Positions 35,867-45,278 of a stretch of DNA of 64,000 bases are shown here, one piece after another (position 1 is the first letter of the stretch; each line of letters starts with the position of its first letter). The translations under genes were made by a program, and so were the position numbers. The notes under the pieces were generated by a model, which saw nothing but the letters and a program-made list of their open reading frames with translations, did not search any database and had not been told where the DNA came from. Origin of the DNA: Leisingera sp. ANG-M1 (GTDB taxonomy: Bacteria; Pseudomonadota; Alphaproteobacteria; Rhodobacterales; Rhodobacteraceae); contig NZ_JWLC01000025.1 in NCBI RefSeq assembly GCF_000813745.1, forward strand, positions 124,001 to 188,000, written 5' to 3'.

Positions 35867-37198
35867 TCAATTGCTGGCGCGCTCAACGGCCGCCAGGACC
35901 CGGACGATACCGTCGTGATCGTTGCCAAGGTGATGGCCGCCCTCAAACTCCACCAATTGCATACCCGGCAGCCGGGCAAGGGGACAGGCGCTGACGGTTT
36001 CCCGGCTGCCATAAAGGCAAAACACCCGCTCCGGCGGCAAGCTGGCAGAGAGCGCCTCAATCGCCGGGGCAACCGCCACCGAACCGGTCTGCTGGCCCAG
36101 CCAGCCGCCGACCACGATTTCAAAGCCCGTGCGGGTCTCGGGTGCGATCAGGCCGACACCGGCCAAACGCTCGCGCAGTTCCGCGGGCAGTTCGGCGGCC
36201 GCAAAGGGCAGGGTGTTGGCGCCGAGGGAAAAACCAAGAAGAAGCAATTTGCTGCGGCCAAAGACCGGGCGGAAATGCGCATCGATGCGGGCCAGGTCAG
36301 CGGCGATTTGGGCGGGCTGCTTTTCCCGCCACATATAGCGCAGGCTGGAAATGCCAACGACAGGGATGCCGCGCGCCGCCAGCCGGTCTGACACTTGCTC
36401 ATCGAAATTTGCCCAGCCGCCATCGCCCGAGAGGAAAATGGCATAAGTGTCGCTGACGGGGGCGCCGGGGTCCTGGTGGATGGTAAGCGGCAGCCCGTCT
36501 AGATCTTTGCCGCTGGCTGCCGTTCCGGTGTCAAAGGCGTGATCGGTGCCTGCCAGCCTTAGGTAGCTTTGATAGAATGTGCGGCGGGGTTCGGGGCCTG
36601 TCTCCACTGCGGTCGCGCCGGCGATGTCTTCGGCGGCAGAGGTTAGGCCCGGCTCGGCAATGTCCAGCCAGCGCAGCGGAGCTTTGCTTGCCCGGGCATC
36701 CTGCAGCGCCGTTCCCGGGCATATGGTTTGCGCGGCGTCGAATCCGACTGTCACCAGACCTTTGAACAGTCCGGGCGCTGCATCGGCTGCAAAGAAGGCA
36801 AGCGCCGCCCCGTCGCCATAGCCGGTCAGCACCGGGGTGCGGGCGCGGGCGCCCTTTTGCTGCTGAAGGCGGCGGGCGAGATTTGCCAGAAGCGGCGCGG
36901 CAGCGGCGCAATTGCCGTCGGCCCGGGCCAGCAGTGCGGGCCCGTCGACGGCGATCACCAGGGTGTGCATTTCCGACAAACGCTCCGCCCGGGCCTGCAG
37001 TTCCCCTTCCCAGCCCCCGGCACCGGTCACAAGCAGTGCTGTTGAACGGGCCTCCTTGCCATCTGGAGCGATCACGGCGATAGCTTCGGCGGGGGCTGCC
37101 GTACGGTCAGGCCCGAGGCTGTAGTAGGTTCCCGCGGCCAGCAACAGCAGTGCAGCGGCGGCAGCAAACCCTTTCAAGACGATCTGTTGGCGTGCCAT
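35867..37198 (-). CDS. AcvB/VirJ family periplasmic hydrolase
   Basis: A 443-residue protein with an N-terminal signal or anchor helix (about 9-28) and an alpha/beta-hydrolase fold in two halves. LLVTGAGGW and IFLSGDGGWANFD mark the oxyanion-type turns, LLGFSLGAN the nucleophile elbow with Ser, and the late GGHHLGND the catalytic histidine. AcvB of Agrobacterium hydrolyses lysyl-phosphatidylglycerol and is normally paired with lpiA; no lpiA-like gene is visible here. ATG at 37198 follows GGGAGAG. Confidence 0.85.
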   Translation of the reverse strand: MARQQIVLKGFAAAAALLLLAAGTYYSLGPDRTAAPAEAIAVIAPDGKEARSTALLVTGAGGWEGELQARAERLSEMHTLVIAVDGPALLARADGNCAAAAPLLANLARRLQQQKGARARTPVLTGYGDGAALAFFAADAAPGLFKGLVTVGFDAAQTICPGTALQDARASKAPLRWLDIAEPGLTSAAEDIAGATAVETGPEPRRTFYQSYLRLAGTDHAFDTGTAASGKDLDGLPLTIHQDPGAPVSDTYAIFLSGDGGWANFDEQVSDRLAARGIPVVGISSLRYMWREKQPAQIAADLARIDAHFRPVFGRSKLLLLGFSLGANTLPFAAAELPAELRERLAGVGLIAPETRTGFEIVVGGWLGQQTGSVAVAPAIEALSASLPPERVFCLYGSRETVSACPLARLPGMQLVEFEGGHHLGNDHDGIVRVLAAVERASN

Positions 37199-37288
37199 GT
37201 AACTCTCCCGCAGGTTGCTGTCCAATTCTGTCTGCAGCTATCAGATCTTCCCTGCGGAAGCGTGAACAGTGCGCCGGGCAAAGGGGCC

Positions 37289-37313
37289 GGGGAAACCACC
37301 AGCCGGTTTCCCC
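37289..37313. repeat. Inverted repeat in acvB-small protein gap
   Basis: GGGGAAACC and GGTTTCCCC pair perfectly (9 bases) around a 7-base spacer. It lies between divergent genes, just before a TTGACC at 37315-37320 that could be a -35 element for the rightward gene, with TAGAGT 16 bases further on. No T-run follows, so an operator is likelier than a terminator. Confidence 0.45.
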
Positions 37314-37400
37314 ATTGACCGGTGCAGTGGTACATCTAGAGTGCATCTATTCCGGGACCTGCGGCATGGCGCCGTGCGGCCCGGCTGAAAGGACGAATTG

Positions 37401-37727
37401 ATGAAGAAACTTCTGCCCGCCGCCGCCGCGGCTGCTCTGCTGGCCTTCCAAGCCCCGGCCTTTGCCGAGGATCTGCAATTCCTTCTGGTGAATGAAAGCA
37501 GCGCTGACCTTGTGGAGTTCAACGTGTCGCCTGCGTCTTCGGACAGCTGGGAAGAAAACCTTCTTGAAGGCGGCTATCTGGCGCCGGGTTACGAGATTGA
37601 CGTTGAGATCGCCGACGGTGCGACCACTTGCGTTTACGACATCCGCGGCGGATTCTCGGACGGGTCCGAGGCCGAGGACTTCGGCCTCGATCTGTGCGAT
37701 CTGGGTGAATACACCTTTACCGACTGA
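37401..37727 (+). CDS. Small secreted acidic protein, function unknown
   Basis: A 108-residue protein with a signal peptide (about 1-22, cleavage after AFA). The mature part is rich in Asp and Glu, with two cysteines (TTCVYDIRGGF and DLCDLGEY) that may pair. ATG at 37401 follows AAAGGAC. Roseobacter-type genomes have many such short periplasmic proteins, sometimes mislabelled argininosuccinate lyase. I recognise no true enzymatic feature. It has its own terminator. Confidence 0.78.
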   Translation: MKKLLPAAAAAALLAFQAPAFAEDLQFLLVNESSADLVEFNVSPASSDSWEENLLEGGYLAPGYEIDVEIADGATTCVYDIRGGFSDGSEAEDFGLDLCDLGEYTFTD

Positions 37728-37762
37728 GTTTTGCCTGCTGGCCGAAGCTGGCTGCAGCAGCG

Positions 37763-37790
37763 AAAAGCCCCGCCGGAGCGGGGCTTTTTT
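37763..37790 (+). terminator. Strong terminator after small acidic protein
   Basis: AAAAGCCCCGC pairs with GCGGGGCTTTT around CGGA, then further Ts. Lies between this gene and the convergent RND pump gene and may serve both, since A-runs flank the left arm. Confidence 0.92.
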
Positions 37791-37793
37791 GTG

Positions 37794-40700
37794 TTACTCG
37801 GCAGCGCGCAACCTGCCTTGCGGCAGTGGCGGTTCGGGTTCGTCCTCTGCGGCCGTGGAGCCGGACTGCCGTGCTGCCGGCTCGTCGACCCACTGGATCT
37901 CAGTGGAGGGCAGCTTGCGCGCCTTTTTAAACAGGCGGCTGTCCTGGGCGATGCGGCTGGACCGGCCGCGGGTGATCCGCGACAGTGCCCGGCCAAGGGC
38001 CCGCATATAGGTGGAGAACCACACCCGCAGCGCCAGCAGCGACGGTGTCAGCACCAGGGTCAGCACGGTTGCAATGCCCAGGCCGAAGACCACTGCGGTC
38101 GCCAGCTGTTTCCACCACAGCGCGGTGGGGCTGTCGATCGAATAGCCGCCGTTGATGAAGTCGAGGCTGACCCCGAACATCATCGGCGTCAGGCCGGCCA
38201 TCGTGGTGATGGTGGTCAAGAGCACCGGGCGGATGCGGGCCTCGGCAGTGCGGATGATCGCTTCGATCCGGGGCATCTTCTGGCTGAACTCCTGATAGGT
38301 GTCGATCAGCACGATGTTGTTGTTCACCACAATGCCCGCCAGCGCCACGATGCCGGTGCCGGTCATGATGATCGAGAACGGCTGGTTCATCACCAGCATG
38401 CCGATCAGCACCCCGGTGGTGGACAGCACCACCGCCAGCAGCACCAGCACCGAGTTGTAGAAGCTGTTGAACTGGGCCAGCAGGATCACGAACATCAAGG
38501 CCAGGGCGCCGGCAAAGGCCTTGGACAGGAAGGCACCGGATTCCGCCTGCTCCTCCTGGTCGCCGGTCCATTCCCATGAAATGCTGCGCGGCAGCGGGTT
38601 GGTTTCGAGCCATTCGGTGATGACGGCGATCCGCTCGTTCGGGTTCACCGGGACGATCCTGGCATCATCTTCCAATGCAGTGAGCACGGCGTCAAAACTT
38701 TCGGCGCCCGTCAGATGAACCAGTTCCAGCGTGCTGCCGTTTGGGGCAGTGAGCGTTTCGCCAGCCGCAGCGTTGCCTTCGGGTAGTTCCTTAAGCAGGG
38801 CCAGCCGTGTTACCTCACCGGTGTCCGAGTCCTGGACTTCGACTTTGCTGAGGCCGGCAGTCACATCCGCTTTCACGTCATAATAACGCTCCTGGCCGAT
38901 CCGGTTGATCTGGGCCAGCTTCGGCACCGGCTTGCGCGTGATGAAGTTCGACAGCGGCACCAGCCCATCCGCGGTGCGGACCTTGAGGTTGTCGAGCGTC
39001 GACAGCACCCGGTCCTGCTCGGGCAGGCGGACGCGGATTTCGATCTCTTCGTCCGAGCTGTCGACCCGCATGGTGTCCAGGAGAATGCCGCGGGTGACCA
39101 GCTGAACCATGGCGCCTACAGTGGCCACATCGGCGCCGTAACGGCCGGCTTTCTCGACATCGACGTCGATCTGCCAGTCGATGCCGGGCAGGGGCAGGCT
39201 GTCCTCGATCAGGATCAGGCCCGGGACGCTCTCGAAATGCTCCCGCGCGGCCAGAGTGGCGGAGGTCAGATCTTCCCAGCCGTCGCCGCGCAGGCGCAGG
39301 TGCACTGGTTTGCCGGTGGCGGGGCCCTGCGCCAGGGCGCGGACCTCGACCTCGAAACCGGGCAGCTTGGCCAGTTCGGCGTTGAGCTCGTCCAGCACGG
39401 TGTTGCCACCGTATTCCTCGGCAATGATTTCCTTTTCAACGCCCAGGTATTCGGTCAGCAGCCCGCCGAACCAACCGCCCAGAGGCTCGGTCTGGGTGGG
39501 CCGGTCCTCCCAGGGGATGATCTCAAACTGGACCTGTCCGATAGTGTCCGGAGGCAGCTGGGCACCGGAGCTGTCGGTGTTGAGGCCGCCGTCGCCGGCA
39601 AAGGAGAAAACGTTGATCACCGCGTGGTGCTGCATGATGATGTTTTCGGCGGCGCGGACCATCACGTCCTTTTCGTGCAGCGAGATGTTGCCGCGGGCGC
39701 GGACGTAGGCCGAGGCCTGTTCCGGTTCCGAATCCACGAAGAACTCGACGCCGCGGTTGTTTTCACCGTAGGCCGCGAAAACTGACATGATGGCAAAACC
39801 AACGGCTGCAATGGTCACAACCGGCATCACCGGGTTGCCGGCGATGAACTTGATCACATGGCCGAACGGGGTGTGGCGGTAGCCGGGAGCGGCTTCCTTC
39901 TGCTCGCGTTCGATCTTGGCAGCGCTGAGAGTGATGGAAGCAGCAAAGGCCGACAGGGTAAAAATCAGGCCTCCGAACAGTACGCCGCCCATGCCCGCGC
40001 CTGCACCCAGCAGGTAGGCCGGGTTCAGCATCTGCATGGCGCCGGCGAACATTCCCCACATCGGCAACGGCACCAGAGCGGCACGCAGCCACCAGGGCGC
40101 GATCATGCGCAGCGCGCGGGAGGCGCCTTCGAAGGTGCGGCTGATGCGGCCGGTGACACCGCCCATCACCGGCAGGTAGATCAGTGCGACCACCAGCGAG
40201 GCGGACAGAACGAAGATCATGGTGACCGGAAGCATGCCCATGAACTCGCCCGGAACACCGGGCCAGAACAGCAAGGGCAGGAAGGCGCAGAGCGTCGTCG
40301 CGGTCGATGAAACCACCGGCCAGAACATCCGCTGCGCCGCCTCGACATAGGCGTGCATCGGGCCGGTGCCTTCCTTGATGCGCTTGTCGGCGTACTCCAC
40401 AATCACGATGGCGCCGTCGACCAGCATGCCCACAGCAAGGATCAGGCCGAACATCACCATGTTGGAAATGGTGACGCCCATCAGCGCGAGGAAGGCAAAG
40501 CACAGCAGGAAAGAGGTGGGGATCGCAAAGCCCACCAGCAGGGCAGCACGGCTGCCAAGCGCGGAGAGCACAACGATCATCACCAGCGCAACCGCGGTCA
40601 GGACCGAGCCCTCCAGCTGGCTGACCATTGAGCCGACAACCCGGCTTTGGTCGTTGGAGGTGCCGACCTCGACCGCGGCCTGCAGCTCTGGCGGCCATTT

Positions 40701-41621
40701 GGCCTTGGAGGCCTGGATGGTCTCCTTCACCAGATTGACGGTGTCGATCAGGTTGTAGCCTTTGCGCTTGACCACCTGCAGCGCCACCGTGTCCTCACCG
40801 TTAAAACGTGCGGTGCCTTCGCGGTCCTCGAAAGTGAAGTTGATCTGCGCCAGTTCTCCGAGAGTGACCACACGGTCGCCGTTGGTCTTGACCGGCAGCC
40901 GGTAGATGTCCTGCACGTCGTCAAAGGAGGAGGGGATCTTGACCGAGAAGGCGCCCTGGCTGGACTCCACTTCACCCGCGGCAATCAGCTGGTTGTTGTT
41001 CTGCACAACATTGATCAGCTCCAGCGCGGTGACATTATAGGCTTCCAGCCGCAGCGGGTCTATCAGCACCTCGACCATTTCGTCACGGTTGCCGGCAATG
41101 CCGGCCTCCAGCACCGCGTCCAGCGCCTCAATATCGTCCTGCAAGTCCTTGGCAATACGAGCCATCGTGCGTTCCGGCACGGCGCCGGTCAGGTTGACGA
41201 TGACGATCGGGAATTCCGAGAAGTTGATCTCGGTGATCGAGTATTTCTCGGCGCCCTCGGGGAATTCCGCCTCGGCCTTGTCCATGGCGTCGCGGACGTC
41301 GGCCATGATCGCGGTCTTGTCCCAGCCGAATTCAAACTCAAGCGCCACCCCGGCATAGCCCTCGGCGGCGGTGGAGGTCATCTTGTCGAGTCCGTCGAGG
41401 TCGGCCAGCTCCGTCTCCATCACCTTGACCATCAGGGATTCGGCGTCCTCGGCGGAAATGCCGGGGAAGGGGACCGAGATGAACAGGGCCGGGATTTCGA
41501 TGTCCGGCTCACCCTCTTTGGGCAGCATGGAATAGGCAAACCCGCCGACCAGCAGCGAGATTGCTATAAAGGCCAGAACCATCCGGGCACGGCCGGCGGC
41601 CCAATTGACGATGCCGATCAC
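37794..41621 (-). CDS. RND efflux transporter, enlarged AcrB-like permease
   Basis: A 1275-residue inner-membrane pump, longer than the usual ~1020-1050. The RND signatures are present: PKEGEPDIEIP after helix 1, GMLVDGAIVIVE in TM4 with the proton-relay acidic residue, and GIVVNNNIVLIDTYQ in TM10. Extra length comes from a hydrophobic insertion at about 500-585, an extended segment at about 920-1020 before TM8, and a hydrophilic C-terminal tail of ~60 residues. GTG at 41621 overlaps the adaptor stop by four bases. Substrate unknown. Confidence 0.93.
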   Translation of the reverse strand: MIGIVNWAAGRARMVLAFIAISLLVGGFAYSMLPKEGEPDIEIPALFISVPFPGISAEDAESLMVKVMETELADLDGLDKMTSTAAEGYAGVALEFEFGWDKTAIMADVRDAMDKAEAEFPEGAEKYSITEINFSEFPIVIVNLTGAVPERTMARIAKDLQDDIEALDAVLEAGIAGNRDEMVEVLIDPLRLEAYNVTALELINVVQNNNQLIAAGEVESSQGAFSVKIPSSFDDVQDIYRLPVKTNGDRVVTLGELAQINFTFEDREGTARFNGEDTVALQVVKRKGYNLIDTVNLVKETIQASKAKWPPELQAAVEVGTSNDQSRVVGSMVSQLEGSVLTAVALVMIVVLSALGSRAALLVGFAIPTSFLLCFAFLALMGVTISNMVMFGLILAVGMLVDGAIVIVEYADKRIKEGTGPMHAYVEAAQRMFWPVVSSTATTLCAFLPLLFWPGVPGEFMGMLPVTMIFVLSASLVVALIYLPVMGGVTGRISRTFEGASRALRMIAPWWLRAALVPLPMWGMFAGAMQMLNPAYLLGAGAGMGGVLFGGLIFTLSAFAASITLSAAKIEREQKEAAPGYRHTPFGHVIKFIAGNPVMPVVTIAAVGFAIMSVFAAYGENNRGVEFFVDSEPEQASAYVRARGNISLHEKDVMVRAAENIIMQHHAVINVFSFAGDGGLNTDSSGAQLPPDTIGQVQFEIIPWEDRPTQTEPLGGWFGGLLTEYLGVEKEIIAEEYGGNTVLDELNAELAKLPGFEVEVRALAQGPATGKPVHLRLRGDGWEDLTSATLAAREHFESVPGLILIEDSLPLPGIDWQIDVDVEKAGRYGADVATVGAMVQLVTRGILLDTMRVDSSDEEIEIRVRLPEQDRVLSTLDNLKVRTADGLVPLSNFITRKPVPKLAQINRIGQERYYDVKADVTAGLSKVEVQDSDTGEVTRLALLKELPEGNAAAGETLTAPNGSTLELVHLTGAESFDAVLTALEDDARIVPVNPNERIAVITEWLETNPLPRSISWEWTGDQEEQAESGAFLSKAFAGALALMFVILLAQFNSFYNSVLVLLAVVLSTTGVLIGMLVMNQPFSIIMTGTGIVALAGIVVNNNIVLIDTYQEFSQKMPRIEAIIRTAEARIRPVLLTTITTMAGLTPMMFGVSLDFINGGYSIDSPTALWWKQLATAVVFGLGIATVLTLVLTPSLLALRVWFSTYMRALGRALSRITRGRSSRIAQDSRLFKKARKLPSTEIQWVDEPAARQSGSTAAEDEPEPPLPQGRLRAAE

Positions 41622-42865
41622 TGTTCACTCTCCCGGTAGGTGGCCGCTACGGCGACGCCTTCGGTGACGAAGTCCTGCCCCACAACAATCACATCCGCGG
41701 TTTCGGGCAAGCCGCCAAGCCAGACGCCGTCGGCCTCGTCCCGCAGCATCTGTACGGGGTAGAAGACAACGGTGCTGTCAGAACCGACAACCCTGACGCC
41801 CAGCCGGCCTTCGTTGTTCAGGGTCAGCGCCGATTGCGGTACCTTATGCGCCAGTCGGCCGGCCGCGGAGATCGCGATATCCGCGGTCTGTCCGTCGCGG
41901 ATATTCAGGTCGGGGTTGGGAACGGTGATCTCCACCTCAAAGGTGCGGGTGTTCGGGTCCGCAGAACGGCTGAGGAAGGTCACTTTGCCCTGAACCCGCT
42001 GGCCGGTGGCCAGTTCGGCCCCGGCATCTGCGCCCAGCGTTACCTTGTTCACTTCCGCCTCGGGCACAAAGCCGACCAGCTTGATGGTATCAAGCTGGAT
42101 CACGGTGCCACAAAGGCTGCCAGGCTGCAGCAGGCTGCCCAGTTCTGCGGTGTCGCTTTCAAGCAAGCCGTCGAACGGCGCGGTGACGGCCAGGCGGTCG
42201 ATTTCCTTTTGTGCGCTGGCTACCGCAGCAGCTGCAGACTCAATACCGGCACGGGTGGTTTCCAGACCGCTTTGCGCGGTGGCAATGCCAGCAACGGCGG
42301 ACCGTTCCGCCGCCTCGGCCGAGGCCAGACGGGTTTCAGAAGCGTATCCGCCTTCCGACAGTTTGGAGGCAGCAGTCAGATTGATCCGGGCTTCCTTAAG
42401 CAGCGCATGGGCTTCCTCAAGACGCGCTTCTGACTCGGGAACACGGGCACGGGCCTCGCTGAGGCGGGCCTTGGCCTCCAGCAGCATGGCGGGGCGGGTG
42501 CCGGGGTCCAGCTGGCACAGCAGATCGCCGGCCTTGACCTGCGCGCCTTTTCGCAGGGGTTCGGAAATCACGGTAGAGGTGGTTTCAGCCCGCACTTCGA
42601 CCTGGCGGATCGCTTGTGTCTGGCCGCGCAGGATCACAGCGCTGCCAATCGTGCGCGCCTTGCTTTGCAGGGCCACCACGCCGACTCGCGAATCTTCGGC
42701 CTGGGCAAGCTCTGGCTGCGCCGCGGTTGCCGTTTCAGAGCCAGCCTGAGCCGCGTCCGCAGGCTCTTCCCCCCTGGCAAAGGCCATCAGATCGTCACGC
42801 TGAATAACAACCATATAGAGGCTGGCTGTCACCACCACTGCTGTCAGCATTGGAACGATACGCAT
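41618..42865 (-). CDS. RND efflux periplasmic adaptor (membrane fusion protein)
   Basis: A 415-residue adaptor with an N-terminal helix (about 5-20), a short linker, a lipoyl domain (LRKGAQVKAGDLLCQLD), a long alpha-helical hairpin rich in Ala/Glu (~125-215), and a beta-barrel domain. It joins the pump to an outer-membrane channel; no such channel gene is in the window. ATG at 42865 follows GGAAAGG. First gene of a two-gene operon with the pump. Confidence 0.92.
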   Translation of the reverse strand: MRIVPMLTAVVVTASLYMVVIQRDDLMAFARGEEPADAAQAGSETATAAQPELAQAEDSRVGVVALQSKARTIGSAVILRGQTQAIRQVEVRAETTSTVISEPLRKGAQVKAGDLLCQLDPGTRPAMLLEAKARLSEARARVPESEARLEEAHALLKEARINLTAASKLSEGGYASETRLASAEAAERSAVAGIATAQSGLETTRAGIESAAAAVASAQKEIDRLAVTAPFDGLLESDTAELGSLLQPGSLCGTVIQLDTIKLVGFVPEAEVNKVTLGADAGAELATGQRVQGKVTFLSRSADPNTRTFEVEITVPNPDLNIRDGQTADIAISAAGRLAHKVPQSALTLNNEGRLGVRVVGSDSTVVFYPVQMLRDEADGVWLGGLPETADVIVVGQDFVTEGVAVAATYRESEQ

Positions 42866-43153
42866 GTCGGGCCTTTCCTGTTTCCTGTCTGATCCCCTGT
42901 GCAGCGGCTGCGGCCACAGGCTGGCCGGGCCATATCACGGTGGGACTCGCGCGTATGTGATAGACGTCATATAGGCGATGTCCATTCTAAACTAAGTGGT
43001 TCAGTTCACATTTCTTGCTTTTCTGCGCCGAAGGGAGGGAAATCTGCTGCAAATGGGCCACTTGGCTTGGCCTCAGAGCCGGGGTATGAGGGGCGCGACG
43101 CATTCAATACCACCTTGGGCGCAGGCCCGGGCGGCGCATATCAGGGGCTTTTC
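42866..43153. other. Divergent intergenic region, RND operon and YfgM-like gene
   Basis: No gene seen. It holds the promoters of both flanking operons. The partial inverted repeat at 42989-43006 (AACT ... AGTT) is reported separately. Another candidate element is TGATAGACGTCATATAGG at 42958-42975, centred on the GACGTC palindrome. Confidence 0.5.
42989..43006. promoter_or_regulatory. Possible TetR-type operator upstream of RND operon
   Basis: AAACTAAGTGGTTCAGTT has AACT and AGTT arms about an imperfect centre, in the style of TetR-family sites that control efflux genes. No regulator gene is adjacent in the window. Symmetry is incomplete, so confidence is low. Confidence 0.28.
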
Positions 43154-43825
43154 ATGAGCGATACCGACAGCTTTATCGATGAGGTGACCGAAGAGGTCCG
43201 CCGCGACCGGCTCTACCTGACTCTGAAACGCTATGGCTGGATCGGCGGCGTTGCAGTGGCGCTGATCGTAGGCGGCGCGGCCTTCCGGGAATACACCAAG
43301 GCCCAGGATCAGGCGGCCGCCGAGGCCTTGGGCGACGCGATTACAGCGGCGCTGGAAATCGATGGCAGCGAAAAGCAGGCCGAAGCGCTGGCAGCCGTGT
43401 CTGCAGACAGCAGCGGCGGTGCCGCCATTCTGAAGATGCTGAAAGCCGGAACTTTGGCGGAGGCGGGGAAGACCGCGGAGGCTGTTGCCGAGCTTGTGGC
43501 GGTGGCCGTTGATGGCGAACTGCCGCTGATCTACCGCAATATCGCCAGCTTCAAGGCATTGGCGCTGCAGGCAGGCAGCTTGAGCGTCGCGGACCGCCGT
43601 CTGCAGTACGAGGCGCTTGCCCAGCCGGGGGCACCGCTGGCGCTGCTGGCCTCGGAACAGCTGGCATTGCTGGATATCGAGGACGGCGACAGCCAGGCAG
43701 CGATTGCGAGGCTGCAGGAGATCGCGGCGGATGCTGCTGTCAGTGCAGACTTGAAAGAACGGGCAACTCAGGTGATTGTGGCGCTTGGCGGCACCGTCGG
43801 GGATGCTGCTGCGCCAGAGGGGTAA
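43154..43825 (+). CDS. YfgM-like membrane-anchored TPR protein
   Basis: A 223-residue protein with a short cytoplasmic N-terminus (EVTEEVRRDRLYLTLKRYG), one membrane helix at about 29-48, and an Ala-rich helical periplasmic domain that looks TPR-like. The position directly upstream of bamB and der mirrors the yfgM-bamB-der order of enteric bacteria, where YfgM works at the Sec translocon and in periplasmic quality control. ATG at 43154 is chosen over an earlier in-frame start at 42899, which lies in the intergenic region. Confidence 0.82.
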   Translation: MSDTDSFIDEVTEEVRRDRLYLTLKRYGWIGGVAVALIVGGAAFREYTKAQDQAAAEALGDAITAALEIDGSEKQAEALAAVSADSSGGAAILKMLKAGTLAEAGKTAEAVAELVAVAVDGELPLIYRNIASFKALALQAGSLSVADRRLQYEALAQPGAPLALLASEQLALLDIEDGDSQAAIARLQEIAADAAVSADLKERATQVIVALGGTVGDAAAPEG

Positions 43826-43893
43826 CCCAAAGGGTCAGGCGCTCCGCGGATGGGACATTGCGGAACACAAACGGCAGAAGACAGGGCAGGGTA

Positions 43894-45216
43894 ATGACAA
43901 AAAACAAGACTTTCTCCCGGGCACGGGCGCTTTTGTGCGGCAGCGCAGCTGCTGTCCTCCTGGCCGCTTGCTCCGAGGAGGAAATCATCCTGCGCGGCGA
44001 GCGTGAAGACATCCGTCCGGGGATTTCTGAGGATGTGGTGAACCAGGCCCGCGCCATTGCGCTGCCGAAACAGGTCGCAAATGCGGATTGGGCGCAGGGG
44101 CATGGCGCCGAGGCGGGCCGGACTGCGCATCCTGCATTGTCCGCAGCGCCGCAGCAGGTTTGGTCCGCGTCGATCGGCGAAGGCGATGGCCGCCGCCAGC
44201 GCATCACTGCGGCGCCGGTTGTAGGCGGCGGGCGCATTTATACGCTGGACAGCGCGGCCCAGGTGTCTGGGGTATCGCCCCAAGGGCAGGTTCTGTGGCA
44301 AAGCGAGCTGATCCCGGCTGCGGATGACGAAGGCCAGGCGACCGGCGGCGGCTTGGCCTATGACAGCGGTGTGCTTTATATCTCTTCCGGCTTTGGAGTG
44401 CTGACGGCTCTGGATGCCTCGGATGGCAGCCTGATCTGGCGCCAGGAGCTGGAGGCTACAGGCTCAGGACAGCCGCGCGTGAGCGGCGGGCTTGTCTATT
44501 TGGTGGCAGGCGATGACACCGGCTGGGCATTGAATGCCAAAGACGGCCGTATCGCATGGCAGATCGAAGCCTCGCCTTCGGCCTCGAACATCCTTGGCGC
44601 ACCGGCACCTGTGGTAACCAAGGATCTTGCCATTTTTGCCTTTGGCTCTGGCGATCTGATTGCCACCTTCCGCCGCGGCGGCCTGCGGCGCTGGAGTGCT
44701 TCCGTGTCAGGCCAGCGCACCGGCCAGACCCTGTCGCGGATCAGCGATGTGACCGGCGCGCCGGTGGTCTCGGGCAAGCGGCTTTACGCGGGCAACAACT
44801 CGGGCCGGACCGTGGCTTTTGATCTGGAGTCCGGTGACCGGCTGTGGACCGCGCGCGAAGGTGCCTCGGGGACCGCATGGGTGGCGGGCGGCAGCCTGTT
44901 CCAGGTAAGCGATCAGAACCAGCTGCTGCGCCTTGATGCGGACAGCGGCGAGGTGATCTGGGCTGTTGATCTGCCCGGATACCTGAAAGACAAACCCGGC
45001 AAGCGCGGTGCGGTTTATGTGCATTATGGCCCGGTTCTTGCAGGCGGGCAGATTGCCATTGCGTCCAATGACGGCTTCCTGCGGTTCTTCAATCCTGAGG
45101 ATGGCAGCCTGCTGCGGACAGCCGATGTGCCTGGCGGTGCTACCACAGCGCCGGTTGTTGCCGGGCGTACATTGTACGTGGTTTCTTCCAAGGGTGACTT
45201 GCTGGCGTACCGCTGA
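43894..45216 (+). CDS. bamB: Outer membrane assembly lipoprotein BamB (PQQ-like beta-propeller)
   Basis: A 440-residue lipoprotein. The signal sequence ends in VLLAAC with the lipid-bearing Cys26. Repeating propeller blades are visible through motifs such as [30 protein letters not shown], and [17 protein letters not shown]. BamB assists outer-membrane beta-barrel assembly. ATG at 43894 follows CAGGGCAGGG. It lies 68 bases downstream of the YfgM-like gene and 62 upstream of der. Confidence 0.93.
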   Translation: MTKNKTFSRARALLCGSAAAVLLAACSEEEIILRGEREDIRPGISEDVVNQARAIALPKQVANADWAQGHGAEAGRTAHPALSAAPQQVWSASIGEGDGRRQRITAAPVVGGGRIYTLDSAAQVSGVSPQGQVLWQSELIPAADDEGQATGGGLAYDSGVLYISSGFGVLTALDASDGSLIWRQELEATGSGQPRVSGGLVYLVAGDDTGWALNAKDGRIAWQIEASPSASNILGAPAPVVTKDLAIFAFGSGDLIATFRRGGLRRWSASVSGQRTGQTLSRISDVTGAPVVSGKRLYAGNNSGRTVAFDLESGDRLWTAREGASGTAWVAGGSLFQVSDQNQLLRLDADSGEVIWAVDLPGYLKDKPGKRGAVYVHYGPVLAGGQIAIASNDGFLRFFNPEDGSLLRTADVPGGATTAPVVAGRTLYVVSSKGDLLAYR

Positions 45217-45278
45217 GCTCTGGCGGTTGCCGCACAGATGCGCTATGGGGCGCGTCTGAATCGCAGAAAGTTGGTCTG

